A stretch of DNA of 64,000 nt from Eretmocerus hayati (Eukaryota; Arthropoda; Insecta; Hymenoptera; Aphelinidae). The stretch spans positions 114,825,838 through 114,889,837 of the forward strand of contig CM056744.1 in the NCBI GenBank assembly GCA_029851415.1, given 5' to 3'. Shown here one piece after another: positions 12,958-24,900 of this stretch. The notes beneath the pieces were generated by a model. The model searched no databases and was not told the origin of the DNA. It saw only the letters and a program-made list of their open reading frames with translations. Positions within the stretch are counted from its first letter, which is position 1. Each line of letters starts with the position of its first letter. The translations under genes were made by a program, and so were the position numbers.

Positions 12958-15097
12958 TACGGTACGATTGCATCATCATTCTTGCAAACCGACCAGCTCA
13001 AGTAGATCTGAAACACCATTAAAAATAAAGTTTCAATTGGCCAGAAATTCGTCGGATCTTGATTTTCATGTTCTTACAAAAGAGCTTGATGATTAACTTA
13101 CCTCATTATTTTGGTCCAACGAAATTGATGAATGACTATCACGTAATGCTAAGCTAACACTCTGCGTCATCTGTACGCATACGTATTTGAATATTCTTCA
13201 AAGTATGCTCAAAAGTCGGATCTAATATGCATGGAGCCATAGCCTCAGTCGTTGTGCAATTTTTTCCCAATGTGCTTCAAATCCATCCTATTGACAGACT
13301 TCTGAGTCTAGATCCGAATTTTAAAGTGTTTTTGTATTGAAGATATAATCATGGAGATCTTCCACGTAATACAGTTGACGCTGCTGGTTCATCATTCATG
13401 TGAAGTGAAAACTCTGGCACCCCCCTCGGATATCTTCAAATCCTCGCGAGCGTGCGTGAATGTATTCTTCTGGCTATGAGAGAAATTCCGAAGTGTGCGT
13501 GAATAATAATTTTTCAGGGGCAACTTCATGACCTTAAGTATAATAAGAATTGATTTTTACACTTTGTGGAGTGCTTTTTCGCAAAAATGTAGTTTTGCTA
13601 AATTTTTGTGTCAGGCCCGTGTGATATACTATTAGTGCGACCCTTGAACGCGAAACTACAGAGGTCCTAGTCAGTTTTTTCAAAGTATCTAATGGCCAAA
13701 TCAAAATCCCAATACCCCTGCAAAACTGTAGCACAAGCCGTTTCGCCGTGAGATCAATTTTAATTGCAAAATGTCAGGTCCCGCGTGTGATACTTCAAAA
13801 TATCAGGTCTGTGTGACGCCACCGCGTTCTTGGTATTATCCTGATGATACCGATATGTGAAAATATTGATACAAGAACGCGAGTGAATTAGTGTTTCACA
13901 TGTTTCAAAAGTCGAAAAATACATCTTGGACCCTTCGAAACTGAGATTTATCAGGGTTGGCACATTTTCGACCCCCCAAATGTCGAAATTTCCGCGGAAC
14001 TGCTCATATATCATTTTCAATATTGTACAACGTCAAGGATAATTTTCAAACACATTTGGGATTTAGGATATCAAAGTAGTATGGGTACCTACCTACACAT
14101 TCAAGGGCTATATAGATTCAAGCAATAGGCAGTCGAGCGATGCTCCAACGAGACCAATCGTCGTTTGCGGATGGATGCTGATTGCATTTGAGCTTTTGGC
14201 GCAGACTGTAGCATTTGGATACATCCAATCTTATCGCTTTGATTTGAGGAAATTGCAAGGAGACGCTTCGCGTGATCTCTTGGCTCTCGATGCTACTGGA
14301 CCCTTCATAAATCATCCGTTGGTCTTGAGTGAAATCTATTACTGCTTCATGGTGCATCTTGCTCTCCTTGAATTTATGCCAGACGAGTTTAATTTGGGGA
14401 TCATGACTTGCGAATGTAATTACTTTAGAAATCACCCATTCACTCGTGTGACAGATTGATAGAAGAAACATTTTTTTTAAATGTGTCAATTTGGATGGTT
14501 ATGATTTTGTATCGATTTTGGAAAGGAATAGAGGCGGACCTTTGAAATTTGCACCGAAACAGGACGGAGAATCTGCTCAGATTATATCCAGAAGTTGGTG
14601 TTGAGCTTTTGAATGATTCAGTCTCGGCAAAAATCTCATCTGACGATAGAGAAGTGAACACAAATGTTATTTTCCTTGAGTAATAATACTCATCAGAGTT
14701 TCGACGTAATTGACAGTATTTTCAAATATATTCTCTTTTAATCTAACAAATTGCCTATTCGAACAACAGTCATAAACGTTTCAAAAACTATTCAGGATTC
14801 AATTTTTGGTTGGATTTTCCACAAATGATTGAATATCTTTGAGCTTGTGCGTGTTGACCAAGCTTCATCAATTTTTTACCGTACTGATTCGTAATTTGGG
14901 AATCGAGTTCATTTCTCGTGGAATTATGTGGAAAAATGTTTCAAAGTGAGAAAAAAATTGAATCGTGATAAAGGTTCTTTTTCGCATCTACTGAGCAAAA
15001 TGCATGCATTATCTTCTTCATTAAGTCCTTAACTATTAATTGAAACTCAATTACAGTCTCGTGAGCTGTAATTAAATTCAAACCGGGTTGATTTCAG
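12958..15097. other. No gene recognised
   Basis: Opposed open frames at 14118-14489 (minus) and 14175-14459 (plus) overlap one another, so at most one could be real. Neither shows a domain or splice context. Confidence 0.4.
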
Positions 15098-15226
15098 CCA
15101 ATTTTGTTTTTAAGAAAAGATACTGTGGGAACGAGGTAGAATATCACATGTTCTCCGACATCCACTTTTGTGAAGTTTATCATTGCGATTGGATAGTCGG
15201 TTTCCAATTTCAAACTTGCCTGGCGG
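15098..15226 (+). CDS. Candidate Cys-rich internal exon, phase 1-1
   Basis: This is an open block bounded by a good 3' splice site (GGTTGATTTCAG, AG at 15096-15097) and a near-consensus 5' splice site (GGCGG then GTAAGT, GT at 15227). It is 129 nt, begins with two bases of a codon and ends with one, so it is a symmetric phase-1 exon. The roughly 43 encoded residues contain four cysteines, including RYCGNEVEY and CEVYHCDW. Symmetric Cys-rich exons are usual in secreted or extracellular proteins. No partner exon was found nearby, and the family is unknown to me. Confidence 0.33.
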
Positions 15227-15804
15227 GTAAGTCTCAAACTCCGAATTCTAGTAAAATAATTCGGAAAAACTTGTGAGAAGAGCATTGGAGAGACGAGCGA
15301 GCTTTAACTCGGGACTAAGAACTAAGAACTCTATTATATTAGTCCTATATATAATCGCATTCCTTTCAAAGACCAATAAGGAATAATTTGGGACACAATA
15401 AAAAACCAATGAACATCGAATCATGGTATGAAAAGAGTCAAAAACCAGAATAAGTTTCAATTATGAGCTTTCCCTTCTTCACCATTGTTTTCGCCTCAAA
15501 ATTTGATGATACGAGGAAAAGCGTCGGTTATCAGAAAAAGTAACAATCGGAATTGGAAATAGACCAGCCAATGGGTGGCTTTTGCTTGAGCAGATCAGGC
15601 AGTGCAAATTAAGATATCCTGTAATCCTGTTGCAAACGTTTGATAACCAGCGTATATTGGAATAGACCGCGGTCATCATCAGATGCACAAGATTACTAGA
15701 GGGTCACTAGATTACCCCAGCCAGCCGTGTATTTTGGGCCGGTGTGGGTGTGGGCAGGTATGGGTGTTTCCACGTGGTCTCAGTACATACCGTTAGTACA
15801 CGTA

Positions 15805-16033
15805 CGTCAACCTGTACCGCGATCAAAATGTGACAATTGTTTTGGGTAGGACTCTAACTGTTCTAATTGTATAGAAAATTTCAGAATCTGCCTATTTTGC
15901 CTTTTCGAGAAAATCGACTTTGAAGTCGCTAAAATATGTCCGTCTTCCAGAGGCCTTAGCTCTTCGAATATTGAGCCTAGATCAACGTACCTGGGCTCAA
16001 ATTGAAGATCTGAATTTGCCAAAATTGTTTTAG
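15805..16033 (-). repeat. Interspersed repeat, inverted pair member 1
   Basis: About 230 bp is the reverse complement of 42341-42575, with only scattered differences. Shared stretches include GAAAATTTCAGAATCTGCC-like and GTACAGGTTGACGTACG-like text. It is non-coding. The partner copy is the sequence into which the LINE inserted. Confidence 0.7.
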
Positions 16034-16423
16034 GTATTAAATTGCCAGAAAGATTATCGCGAAGGATGATACCGTCGATTATTAGTTACACGTAGTGACA
16101 GTATACCTATATATATGGTGAGATGGCGGACGGGTGGCGCCAGCGCGGGAAGACAAGTCTCGCGATAATCTCGATGCATGCATAGGTTTCTAGCACCCGC
16201 TTTACGTCTACAAGGGGTTAGATCTGCTCTGCTGGCCTCGTAGAAGGTCCCAATGCAGATATTCCCCAAGTCATCCCGTCTAACGTCGATCCGGGCGATC
16301 CCAGCCCGCAAAAGCAGTGTTGTCGTCTGCTCGAGATCAGTTGCCCCCTCCGCGCGCCGTCTTGCCGTATATATAGGTATACCCAGTACACGCGAAAACC
16401 TTTGACCATGTAATCTATCTCTA

Positions 16424-17585
16424 CCCGAGTAGAAAAAGTTTACGGAGCGCCGTGTACTATGATACGCCCCGTGTACGGAAAGTGCCCGGCGAGTCTCAGG
16501 AAGACTTGACGGAAAGTGAACGGATGCAAACGGCTAGCGTATACGCGCCGTTCACGCGATCTATACGGCCGTATACGGCCGTATACTTTCCGTATACTTT
16601 CCTGAAGCTTCAGAGGATTCAGAGGGATTGACATAAGATTCATCACCATAACCTATCTCTTGCTGTCAATAAGTTTTGCGTACTCGCGCAGTAGTTTCGT
16701 TCCGACCACAAGATACTTACTAATATGTTCTTTTGTATGATTGGAACAGGCAAAAATCGTAATGTTTGCAACTCATTAACGAATTTATAAATAAAACATA
16801 CAATTGATGTGTGAATGAGACGCAATCAGAGCCAGTATAAAATCGGCAATGGATTGGTTTGTTCGTGTTGTTGAATGGAATGGGTATGAGTATGATCGTG
16901 GATGGACAACCCTGCTGAAAATAATTCCGTGGGACCCATGAGTCCCACGGGGTCAGGTCCTATGAGGCTTTTTGGGTCCTGGCCCTGGAAAAATTTTTAA
17001 TCGTAATATTTGCGAAATTTGGCGTTGGAGACGTGCAGCATGCGAATTTCGAACAAATTCGACACTTATCGGAGGAATAATGGCCAAAATTTGTATGCTG
17101 CACGTCTTTGATGCCAAAATTTGTAAATATCAAGATTAAAATTTCCCAGGGCTAGGTCCCACGAAGCCCCATGGGGTCCCACGGAATGATTCTCAGCTGG
17201 GAATGAGCGGTCGGTTCTTTTGAGAAATTGCAAATGCACCTGCTTTTCATCATAGATAATTAAAAGAAAGCGCGGTTTAACCTAACAAGATTTATGGTTT
17301 CACCATCCTGTGAAACAATATAAGTGTTCGTACAATATTTTCAGACGTTGAAATCCGTCTACGAATCAAATCGCTTCCAAATAATGTGACGAGCCATCGT
17401 CCATGGACCACCGTGTACTTTCCGTGCAGTTGCCGGGAAGCTTCCGGGGACGAGTATACGGGAAGTTCACGCCAGCCGTTTGCTGCCGTGCACGCGGCGT
17501 ATACGGATCCGTATACGCAGCGTATACGCAGTATACGGACGCGTGTACGGGGCGTATGTTCTCCGTAAACTTTTTTCTACTCGGG
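16424..17585. mobile_element. CCCGAGTAG-end element with GTATAC-rich subterminal repeats
   Basis: The inverted ends CCCGAGTAGAAAAA and TTTTCTACTCGGG are flanked by TA on both sides, and the match continues into GTTTACGGAG. Inside each end are clusters of CGTATAC and GTATACGG in otherwise AT-rich DNA, making the ends unusually CpG-rich. The centre is interrupted by the MITE at 16911-17200. No transposase is encoded. Confidence 0.65.
16911..17200. mobile_element. Nested MITE with ATTCCGTGGGACCC ends
   Basis: The left end CCTGCTGAAAATAATTCCG and right end CGGAATGATTCTCAGCTGG are inverted, with GTGGGACCC immediately inside both. Internally, GACGTGCAGCATGCGAATTT is mirrored by a matching inverse near 17080-17110, so the whole element can fold back. 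It sits inside the CCCGAGTAG-end element. Confidence 0.65.
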
Positions 17586-17610
17586 TATCGCTCATTGTGT
17601 GGTCTGTTTG

Positions 17611-17622
17611 AAGCCGAAAACA
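17611..17622. repeat. LINE target-site duplication, left copy
   Basis: AAGCCGAAAACA lies directly before the inferred LINE 5' end. The same 12 bases occur after the A-tail at 42335-42346. Confidence 0.65.
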
Positions 17623-18276
17623 GGAGTTCGGTTTGAGACGTTGAGCGAGACGGATGTGTCAGCGACGCAGAGAGCGCGTAGAATCAAGTTCAGCAAAACG
17701 AATCAAGAAAACACCTTTGATCAGATCATCTTGATATCAGCAAAAGCCAGTGATTACCAGGATCCTGGACCTAACCACCAGATCCAACAGGCGCCCTGGT
17801 TTTCGACAAACCCGGCACCAACGTTAATAACGACAACGGCCAGTGTACTTCAGCAGTTTACCGGTAAAAGGCATCCTTTCGCGGAGAGTAAATGTAAGTG
17901 TTGTGCTAATAAGAAAATATCACGACTCCTATGCACTAGTACGCATGCAGAATTTATGTTTTATGTTTTTATGTAAAAATTTGTTGTAAGTTTATTCTGA
18001 TTTGCTTTATATAAGCACACGCGAAAAGCATTAAAATTAGCTCACACGTTCTTGACCACAGCGTCCCCAAACGCATACTTGCTTTAATATATATTAGTGT
18101 TTATATACAACTTGACTGTGGGCTGTTTAAATACACCCGGTGACATTGTCCAGCACAACTGACTATTGTATGTACTGAGACGAACTTCCTTCAGCGACAA
18201 GCTGAAATTAGAGACCCCTAGTTATATACCCGTTCGAGCGAATTTGAAATCGTCCAACGACTTTTGATTTTTATTT

Positions 18277-19833
18277 TTGATGCGAACCATGGCAAGCAAT
18301 AGCGTTTCCGAAAATGGCGCGAAGGAGAAACTGACTAGAGATAGAGAATACCTACTCAATACTTACCAAAACCAGAAAGCAAATCGTTACGATGCGGAGG
18401 CCCCGGGGCCCTTCATGGTCCACTTATTCGATTCCAGAGAGGGAAGACATTTGGGAAAATTCCATCAAACTAGGCTCGGGCTAAAACTTTTTGAAAAGGG
18501 CGTACCTGCGATTGACCTGCACCCGGCTGGTCCCGTGAAATACGCTTTAAAATTTGAAAATTATGCAGACGCGAATAAATTCGTCGAAAGTGGAGCGGCA
18601 CAAGTCGAAGAAGGCTGGACCGCGTTCATTCCGGATTCCTGCTTATACAAAATTGGGATAATTTTTAGAATAAGCCAAGAGCTTTCAGAAGATACAATTT
18701 TGAACGGTCTAGACGCAGAATCCCGTAAAGTGATCTGCAAGGTGGAAAGAATTCTCTCCACAGTAAAATCAAATTTTGGACCCGCGGGAAGTAAGACGGA
18801 CAAAATCAAGATTTACGCGAAAACCATGCTCCCAAAGAGTGTGAGACTCTTTCGTACGATTTACCGTGACGTGAACTTTTTCGTTCCGGCAGTTCTACGA
18901 TGCTACCGTTGCCAGCGCTTTGGACACGGGGCGTCGTCGTGCGAAAATGAGGCCAGATGCTCAAATTGCGGATCCCAACACTCTAAAGAAAAGGACTCGA
19001 AAAACGAATCCGAACCAGAAAGAATATGTTCGCGTCCTAAGAGTTGCGCAAACTGCAAGGAAGACCACGCGGCAAATGACCAAGCGTGCCTACATTTCAA
19101 ATTTAATACGGAAGTTAATTTGCTAATGACCCAAAAGCAACTGTGCAGATCTGAAGCCATGAACCTTGTGCGTAGCAATTTCAAAACCCAAATCGAAGTA
19201 GCTATGGGGAAACCCTTTTGTGAACTCCCTATTGACATCATGAACCCGTACATTGACAGACGAGATTTATACTATCACAAGGACAATAATTTGATTTTAG
19301 CTGCAAAAAATATAGAAAATCCAGAGGAGATGTCCTTTGACGAAGACGAAAACGAAAGCGCCACGACAACAGAAGACGCGAGCAAAACACCGAAACCGCA
19401 TTTCACGAAACCTTTAGGCAACGGATATTCGAAAACATACAATAATGACTCATCATCGGACGAGGACGGGAGAGGGATTAGCGAAGAGGCAACGACTCGT
19501 AAATCACAACATGAAAAACCTCACTACCCACCTCTGACACGAAGCGCGCGCGCTCACGCAGACCAAGTTCAAATCCAAGCAGAGCTGATCCGAAAACTCA
19601 GCAGCAATTATTCTTTCAACCACATGACCCGAACACAACAAAAAATTTGCCTCCGTAATGAACAAAAGAAAATTAGAAGAAATTCCGCTGACACACATTA
19701 CACAAATGAAACCCGAAGGAAAAGGAGCAGACTCAATGATCGATATGAGAAAATTTCGACAGAATATGAAAACATCAACTCACTTATTGCTACTCAAACC
19801 AACGAATTCAGTGAAAAGCCCGTCAAGGACTAA
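18277..19833 (+). CDS. LINE ORF1, gag-like nucleic-acid-binding protein
   Basis: 518 residues. The central part has three Cys/His zinc-knuckle-like motifs. The first is canonical CCHC (C209, C212, H217, C222 in CYRCQRFGHGASSC). The second begins C228-x2-C231. The third is C257-x2-C260-x3-H264-x6-C271. The upstream region, about residues 40-200, resembles the RRM-like domain usual in I/Jockey ORF1 proteins, and the C-terminal third is charged and probably disordered. In this family ORF1 coats the element RNA and helps strand transfer. The start used is the first ATG of the open frame; a second ATG follows three bases downstream. ORF2 begins 83 bases after the stop, so it is probably translated by re-initiation or from the same dicistronic RNA. 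Confidence 0.85.
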   Translation: MMRTMASNSVSENGAKEKLTRDREYLLNTYQNQKANRYDAEAPGPFMVHLFDSREGRHLGKFHQTRLGLKLFEKGVPAIDLHPAGPVKYALKFENYADANKFVESGAAQVEEGWTAFIPDSCLYKIGIIFRISQELSEDTILNGLDAESRKVICKVERILSTVKSNFGPAGSKTDKIKIYAKTMLPKSVRLFRTIYRDVNFFVPAVLRCYRCQRFGHGASSCENEARCSNCGSQHSKEKDSKNESEPERICSRPKSCANCKEDHAANDQACLHFKFNTEVNLLMTQKQLCRSEAMNLVRSNFKTQIEVAMGKPFCELPIDIMNPYIDRRDLYYHKDNNLILAAKNIENPEEMSFDEDENESATTTEDASKTPKPHFTKPLGNGYSKTYNNDSSSDEDGRGISEEATTRKSQHEKPHYPPLTRSARAHADQVQIQAELIRKLSSNYSFNHMTRTQQKICLRNEQKKIRRNSADTHYTNETRRKRSRLNDRYEKISTEYENINSLIATQTNEFSEKPVKD

Positions 19834-19916
19834 CAATCAAACTCAATCAACGCCGGCATCTTTAGCTCTATCTTTTTCACTACTTGTAAAATCAACCTTT
19901 CCTACTCTGTGTTCAT

Positions 19917-22435
19917 ATGACAAAGCAAACAACCGTTTGCTACTGGAACTTAAGGGGCATCAAAGAGAAATGGCCTGAAATCCAAAAATTTCTATTAGAG
20001 CTGGATATTCTATGTGTCTCGGAAACCCTTTCTAATGAAAACGACATTATAGAAAATACCCCATTCCACAACTATATACATGCGCCGAGAACAAATCAAA
20101 TCAAAGAGAATGGCGGTGGTCTCATTGTATTTATAAACAAGAAAATTCAATATGAAAGAATATTTTTCAACAATTTCCCGAAAGGTGTAGAATACATTTG
20201 CCTATCAGTCCCACATGATAATGCCGAATACCACCTATTATTCATGTATAATCCACCCTACAATGTACTTAGCCAAAACCAATTTTCAAAAATTCTGAGC
20301 TTCAGTAAAGATAACGGAAAATTTTTGCTCATGGGCGACCTCAATGCTCAGAGCCCATTATGGGGCAGCGACTTCTCAAACAGCCTGGGAGACAGACTCT
20401 CGAGAGCAATTTTAGAATTAGATTCCGTAAACGTGTTGAATACCGGGGAAGCCACGCGTATTTTTACTAGAAACAGTTGCCCTGACCTAGCCATTGCATC
20501 CTCCGATATATCAGCTAAAATTAGATTTGAAGTCGGTCATGATCCCATGGGCAGCGACCACTTTCCCATAAAATGTATTCTCATGGATACCTGTTTCCAC
20601 ACGATAACGTCCAGAAACAAAGTCTCATTGTCTAGAATGAATTGGTCTGAATTCCAGAAACAGTCAAAAGAATTATTCGACTCATTCGATCCCCATAATT
20701 ACTCAAACTCTGATGCTTTGGCAACGGATTTCGAAAATATTATTTACGAAGCCATAGTCAAGGCAGGAGGCAAGGTTGAACATCAACCTGAGGTCCCCCA
20801 CAACAACCAATATTCCCAGCGAAAAACACCCCCTTCGTGTATATGGTGGGATGAAGAATGCACGGATGCGAGGGATGAACGCGCTGAAAAATTAGAGGAC
20901 TTCAAAGCACTTCCTTGCTTAAACACCGCAGTTGAATACAGAAAAGCCAGAAAAAAGGCTGAAAAAATTTTCAGGAAAGTAAAAAGAAAGAAATTCAGGC
21001 AATTTTTAGCCTCACTGAACCCTCATGCACCCTTATCTGATAATTTCAACTTCATTAAAAGATACAAAAAAAGATTTTATCAACCCAAGGCATCTTCTAT
21101 AGACTCAAATCTCATTCAAAACAATACAGCTTTATCTGCAGCTTTTGCCAAAATAAATAAAAGTAACAAGTACAATGACGATATTGACTGGAACTTCGAC
21201 TACACTGATGATCCAGTCCTCAACTCCCCAATTTCTTTACCAGAAGTCAGAGCAGCTATTTTAAGGGCGAAAAAAAGTTCAGCGCCTGGCCTGGACGGAA
21301 TCTCTAATGCTATCCTTAAAAGTTTACCCAAGTCGGGCATCCGGATCCTCACACACTTGATCAATTTAATTCTTGATACAGGGACATTCCCAAAAAACTG
21401 GAAAATCTTTAAAGTATGCTTCATTCCTAAGCCCATGAATAAAGGTTTTAGGCCCATAGCGTTAGCCCAAAATTTACTTAAAATTCTAGAGCGAGTAGTG
21501 AATGAGAGACTATTATGGTGGATTGAGTCGAAAAAGATCCTCCCAAGATTTTTTTACGGCTTTAGGCGCAATAAGAGTTGCAACGACTGCCTCGCGATCC
21601 TTCAAACGGACATCAATATCGCAAAAGCCAAAGATATGCAGATTGGTATCGTAGGTATAGATTTAGAAGGGGCATATGATAACGTAAATATGGAAGAACT
21701 ATTGAAGATCATGATTAAGCTGAAAATACCTCCCAAAATAATCAAACTAGTAAAGAATCTAATTGAGAACCGCGAACTTCACGCATACTGCGAAGGATGT
21801 AAAATAGGCATCGGGAGAACTAACAAGGGACTTCCACAGGGCTGTATTTTGAGCCCCTTGCTTTTTAATATTTACATTCATCTCATAACAAATTACCTCT
21901 CTATGAATGTGAGATGTCTAGCTTTTGCGGACGACATATTAATATACTTTAGAGACACTGACATACTAAAGATCCTGGAAACACTTTCAACAAACCTAGG
22001 ACTTCTTAAGAACTTCTTTGATCCTTTGGACCTAAAAATATCGGTTCCAAAAAGTAGCTTGATGATTTGCGGAGATAACACACTCCAAAACGGACAGGTT
22101 CATGTTAAGCTCGGTGATCTATTTATACCGAACACAAATAGTTTCAAGTACCTTGGAGTTATCTGGGACTCAAAAAACTCTTGGGACCTCCAAATATCGA
22201 AAATGATCCAAAGCGCGAATTTGGGCCTCAACATGCTCTCGTCGATAGGGAATTTCTCATGGGGGGTACACCCGTATACAATGCTATCGTTCTACAAATC
22301 TATTGTTAGACCGCGCCTAGACTGGGGTGGGTTTCTCATCGCAACGGCAAACGGCGCCCTTCTCAAGAAACTAGATATTGTCCAAAACGCTGCTCTAAGA
22401 AAATGCATTGGTTGCATGCGAACCACGCCAATTAA
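19917..22435 (+). CDS. LINE ORF2, N-terminal part: endonuclease and reverse transcriptase
   Basis: Residues 1 to about 220 form an APE-type endonuclease: CYWNLRGI, SETLSNEND, LLMGDLNAQSPLWGS and GSDHFPI correspond to its conserved blocks. The reverse transcriptase follows: PGLDGISNAI, RPIALAQNLLKILE, GIDLEGAYD (Asp582), GLPQGCILSPLLFN and the catalytic AFADD (Asp672, Asp673). This makes the target nick and copies element RNA at it. The true coding sequence is interrupted after TTPIN at 22435. The open frame that runs on to 22628 is read-through into the inserted transposon, not LINE protein. Coding resumes at 40598-40600 in the same phase, and the whole ORF2 would be 1252 residues. Confidence 0.9.
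22434..22435. repeat. Target duplication of the 18-kb transposon, left
   Basis: AA here and AA at 40598-40599 flank the terminal inverted repeats. Collapsing one copy gives an intact asparagine codon and an open ORF2. This makes the 2-bp duplication convincing despite its length. Confidence 0.7.
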
Positions 22436-22448
22436 CCCACACAGCATG

Positions 22449-24900
22449 GGAATATTTCAAAGAAAGATTCAGAGAAATATTTCATTGCAATCTCCCGGGA
22501 ATCTTGCAGGGATATTGCAGGAAATATTTCAAAATGTTCCGTGGCAATATTTCAGAGAAAGCTTCCCGGAAGCTCCCGGGAATATTTCAAAGAATCTTAC
22601 ACTCAATCTTTCAGTAACCTTGCACTGAAATATTTCTGAAAGATTCACGAAAGCTTTCTGAAAGATTTCATGAAATAATTCACTGAAATATTTCTGGAAG
22701 ATTTTCGAAAGCTTTCTGAAAGATGTAAGTGCAATATTTTGTGGAGAAGTTTTGGAAGGGTTACGAAAGCCTCTTGTAAGGTTTCACTGCTATAGGGAGA
22801 ATCTCCTGGGAATGATTCACCGATATTGAGTATAATATTTCATCAGGACGAGGCACCAAAATTTTCTGGAGGATTATTTGCTAGCTTCTACGGAGGGCTA
22901 AATTTTGAAACCAGTTTCAAATAACATCGTGCTTGCAGTTCTTTTAGGCTGGGACATCCTCAAAAATTCTATGATGGATTTTCAAAACTCACCGCGTTTT
23001 GATACTCTATATGGAGCACTTTGTGGCTGAGAGTTATCCTTCTAACTCACGATATCAAACGTGCCACTTTGGATTGAGCTTGGAAAATCAATTTGATTCT
23101 GGTTTTCATTGAATCAATAGATTTCGGGAACATTTCGAGGAATTCCTCTATGAGTAACCTCTCTGCTACTCAATTGCACCTAATGAAATTGGAAAAATTC
23201 TGAATACCTTTTAAAAGATTCCAAAAATATTTCTAGGGATTATTTCACCGGTAATCTTTCAGAAACATTGCACTGAAATATTGTTGAAAGCTTTACGAAA
23301 GCTTTCTGAAAGATTTCAATGCAATATTCTTAGGAAGAATTTCCGCGAAATTTTTGTACGATATTGAGATCAATGAAATATTTCATGCAATCTCCCAGGA
23401 ATCTTGCAGGGATATTGCAGGAGATATTTCAAAATGTTCCGTGGCAATATTTCAGAGAAAGCTTCCCGGAAGCTCCCGTAAATATTTCAAAGAATCTTAC
23501 ACGCAATCTTTCGGAAACCTTGCACTGAAATATTTCTGAAAGATTCACGAAAGCTTTGTGAAAGATTTCTTGGAACAATTCACTGAAATATTTCTGAAAG
23601 ATTTTCGAAAGATTCACGAAAGCTTTGTGAAAGATTTCTTGGAACAATTCACTGAAATATTTCTGAAAGATTTTCGAAAGCTTTCTGAAAGATATAAGTG
23701 CAATATTTTGGGGAGAAGTTTTGGAAGAGTTACGAAAGCCTCTTTTAAGGTTTCACTGCTATAGAGAGAATCTCCTGGAAATGTTTCACTGATATGGGAA
23801 TATTTCAGAATAATATTTAGAATCATTCAGGAATCTCCCAGAAATATTTCAGGGAATATTTCATGATATTTTATAGGAATATTCCACAGTAATCTTCCAG
23901 AGAGCTTCCGGAAATATTCCATCAAATATATCAAACAATCTTTCAGAAAGCTTACACTGAAAGATTCCTGAAAGGTTTCTGAAAGGTTCCTGAAAGATTT
24001 CAATGGAACATTCCAAGAGTATGACTTTGGAATATTTCTGCAATATTGCAGAATATTTTCCCAGTACTTTCGCTTTGGAAGATTTCTGCGTATTATCTGA
24101 AAGCTCTCTGGAAGATTTTGGAGAGATTTTAGAGAGCTCCGGTGAACTTGAAGGTTTCGGTGCGATATTCCAAAGATATCGCTTTCAAATATTCTTACAA
24201 CATTCCACTGACAATCTGTCAGCAATCTCGATTCAGAGAAATTTTCCGAAGGTTTCTGGGAGATTCCCAGAAAATTCTAATCCAACCTCGCGCAAAAAAT
24301 CACTCAAGTATTTTACGGATACTGCATTGACATTTTTCAGCAATCTTGCTGAGATTGATTCCTGGAATTTTTATCATCCCGGATAAGTTTTCTGGAAGAC
24401 TTTGTGGTATTCTAGCAATATGTCAGTGGAATTCTCCTGCAATATTCTACCCAGACGAACTCATATCAATCCTGCTCTGAAAGACTGTGGAAAAACCCCC
24501 AAAAGATTCTAGTAATGATTCTGAAAGGTTTCTGGAAGATTTCTGAAAGATACCAGTGGAATATTCCAGGAATATAACTTGGGAATATTCCTGGAATATT
24601 GCACGGCAATTTTCCAGCAATCTTGCTGAAAGAGATTATTAAGAGGTATCTGTAAGCTTCCTGGAATATTCCAGACAATCTTTCAGAAAGCTTACACTGA
24701 AAGATCCCTGAAAGGATTCTGAAAGGTTTCTGAAAGATTCCAGTGGTATATTCCAAAAATATAATTCCGAAATATTCCTGAAATATTGCACGGCAATTTT
24801 CCAGCAATCTTGTAGAAAAAGATTATTCAGAGGTATTTGTAAGTTTCCTGGGATATTCCAGTGGAATACTTCCACAATCCTGTCAGTGAAATATTCTAAT
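22449..24900. repeat. Left subterminal repeat array
   Basis: Dozens of short near-palindromes of the type GAAATATTTC, GAAAGATTTC, GAAAGCTTTC and GGAATATTCC are separated by CTGAAAG or CACTGAAA links. A block of about 350 bp at 22478 recurs at 23383. Within it, a unit of about 65 bp containing AAAGATTTCTTGGAACAATT is doubled at about 23540-23660. All open frames here are by-products of the repeats. Such arrays in CACTA elements bind a transposon-encoded protein. Confidence 0.85.

Noticed and set aside
14118..14489. Overlapping frames on both strands
   Set aside because: Mutually exclusive and without motifs.
19917..22628. ORF2 ending at 22628 as a natural stop
   Set aside because: The last 64 codons are transposon sequence, and the LINE frame continues at 40598.
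23354..24875. Many open frames of 60-132 codons on both strands
   Set aside because: All lie in the left subterminal array and are made of its repeated decamers.
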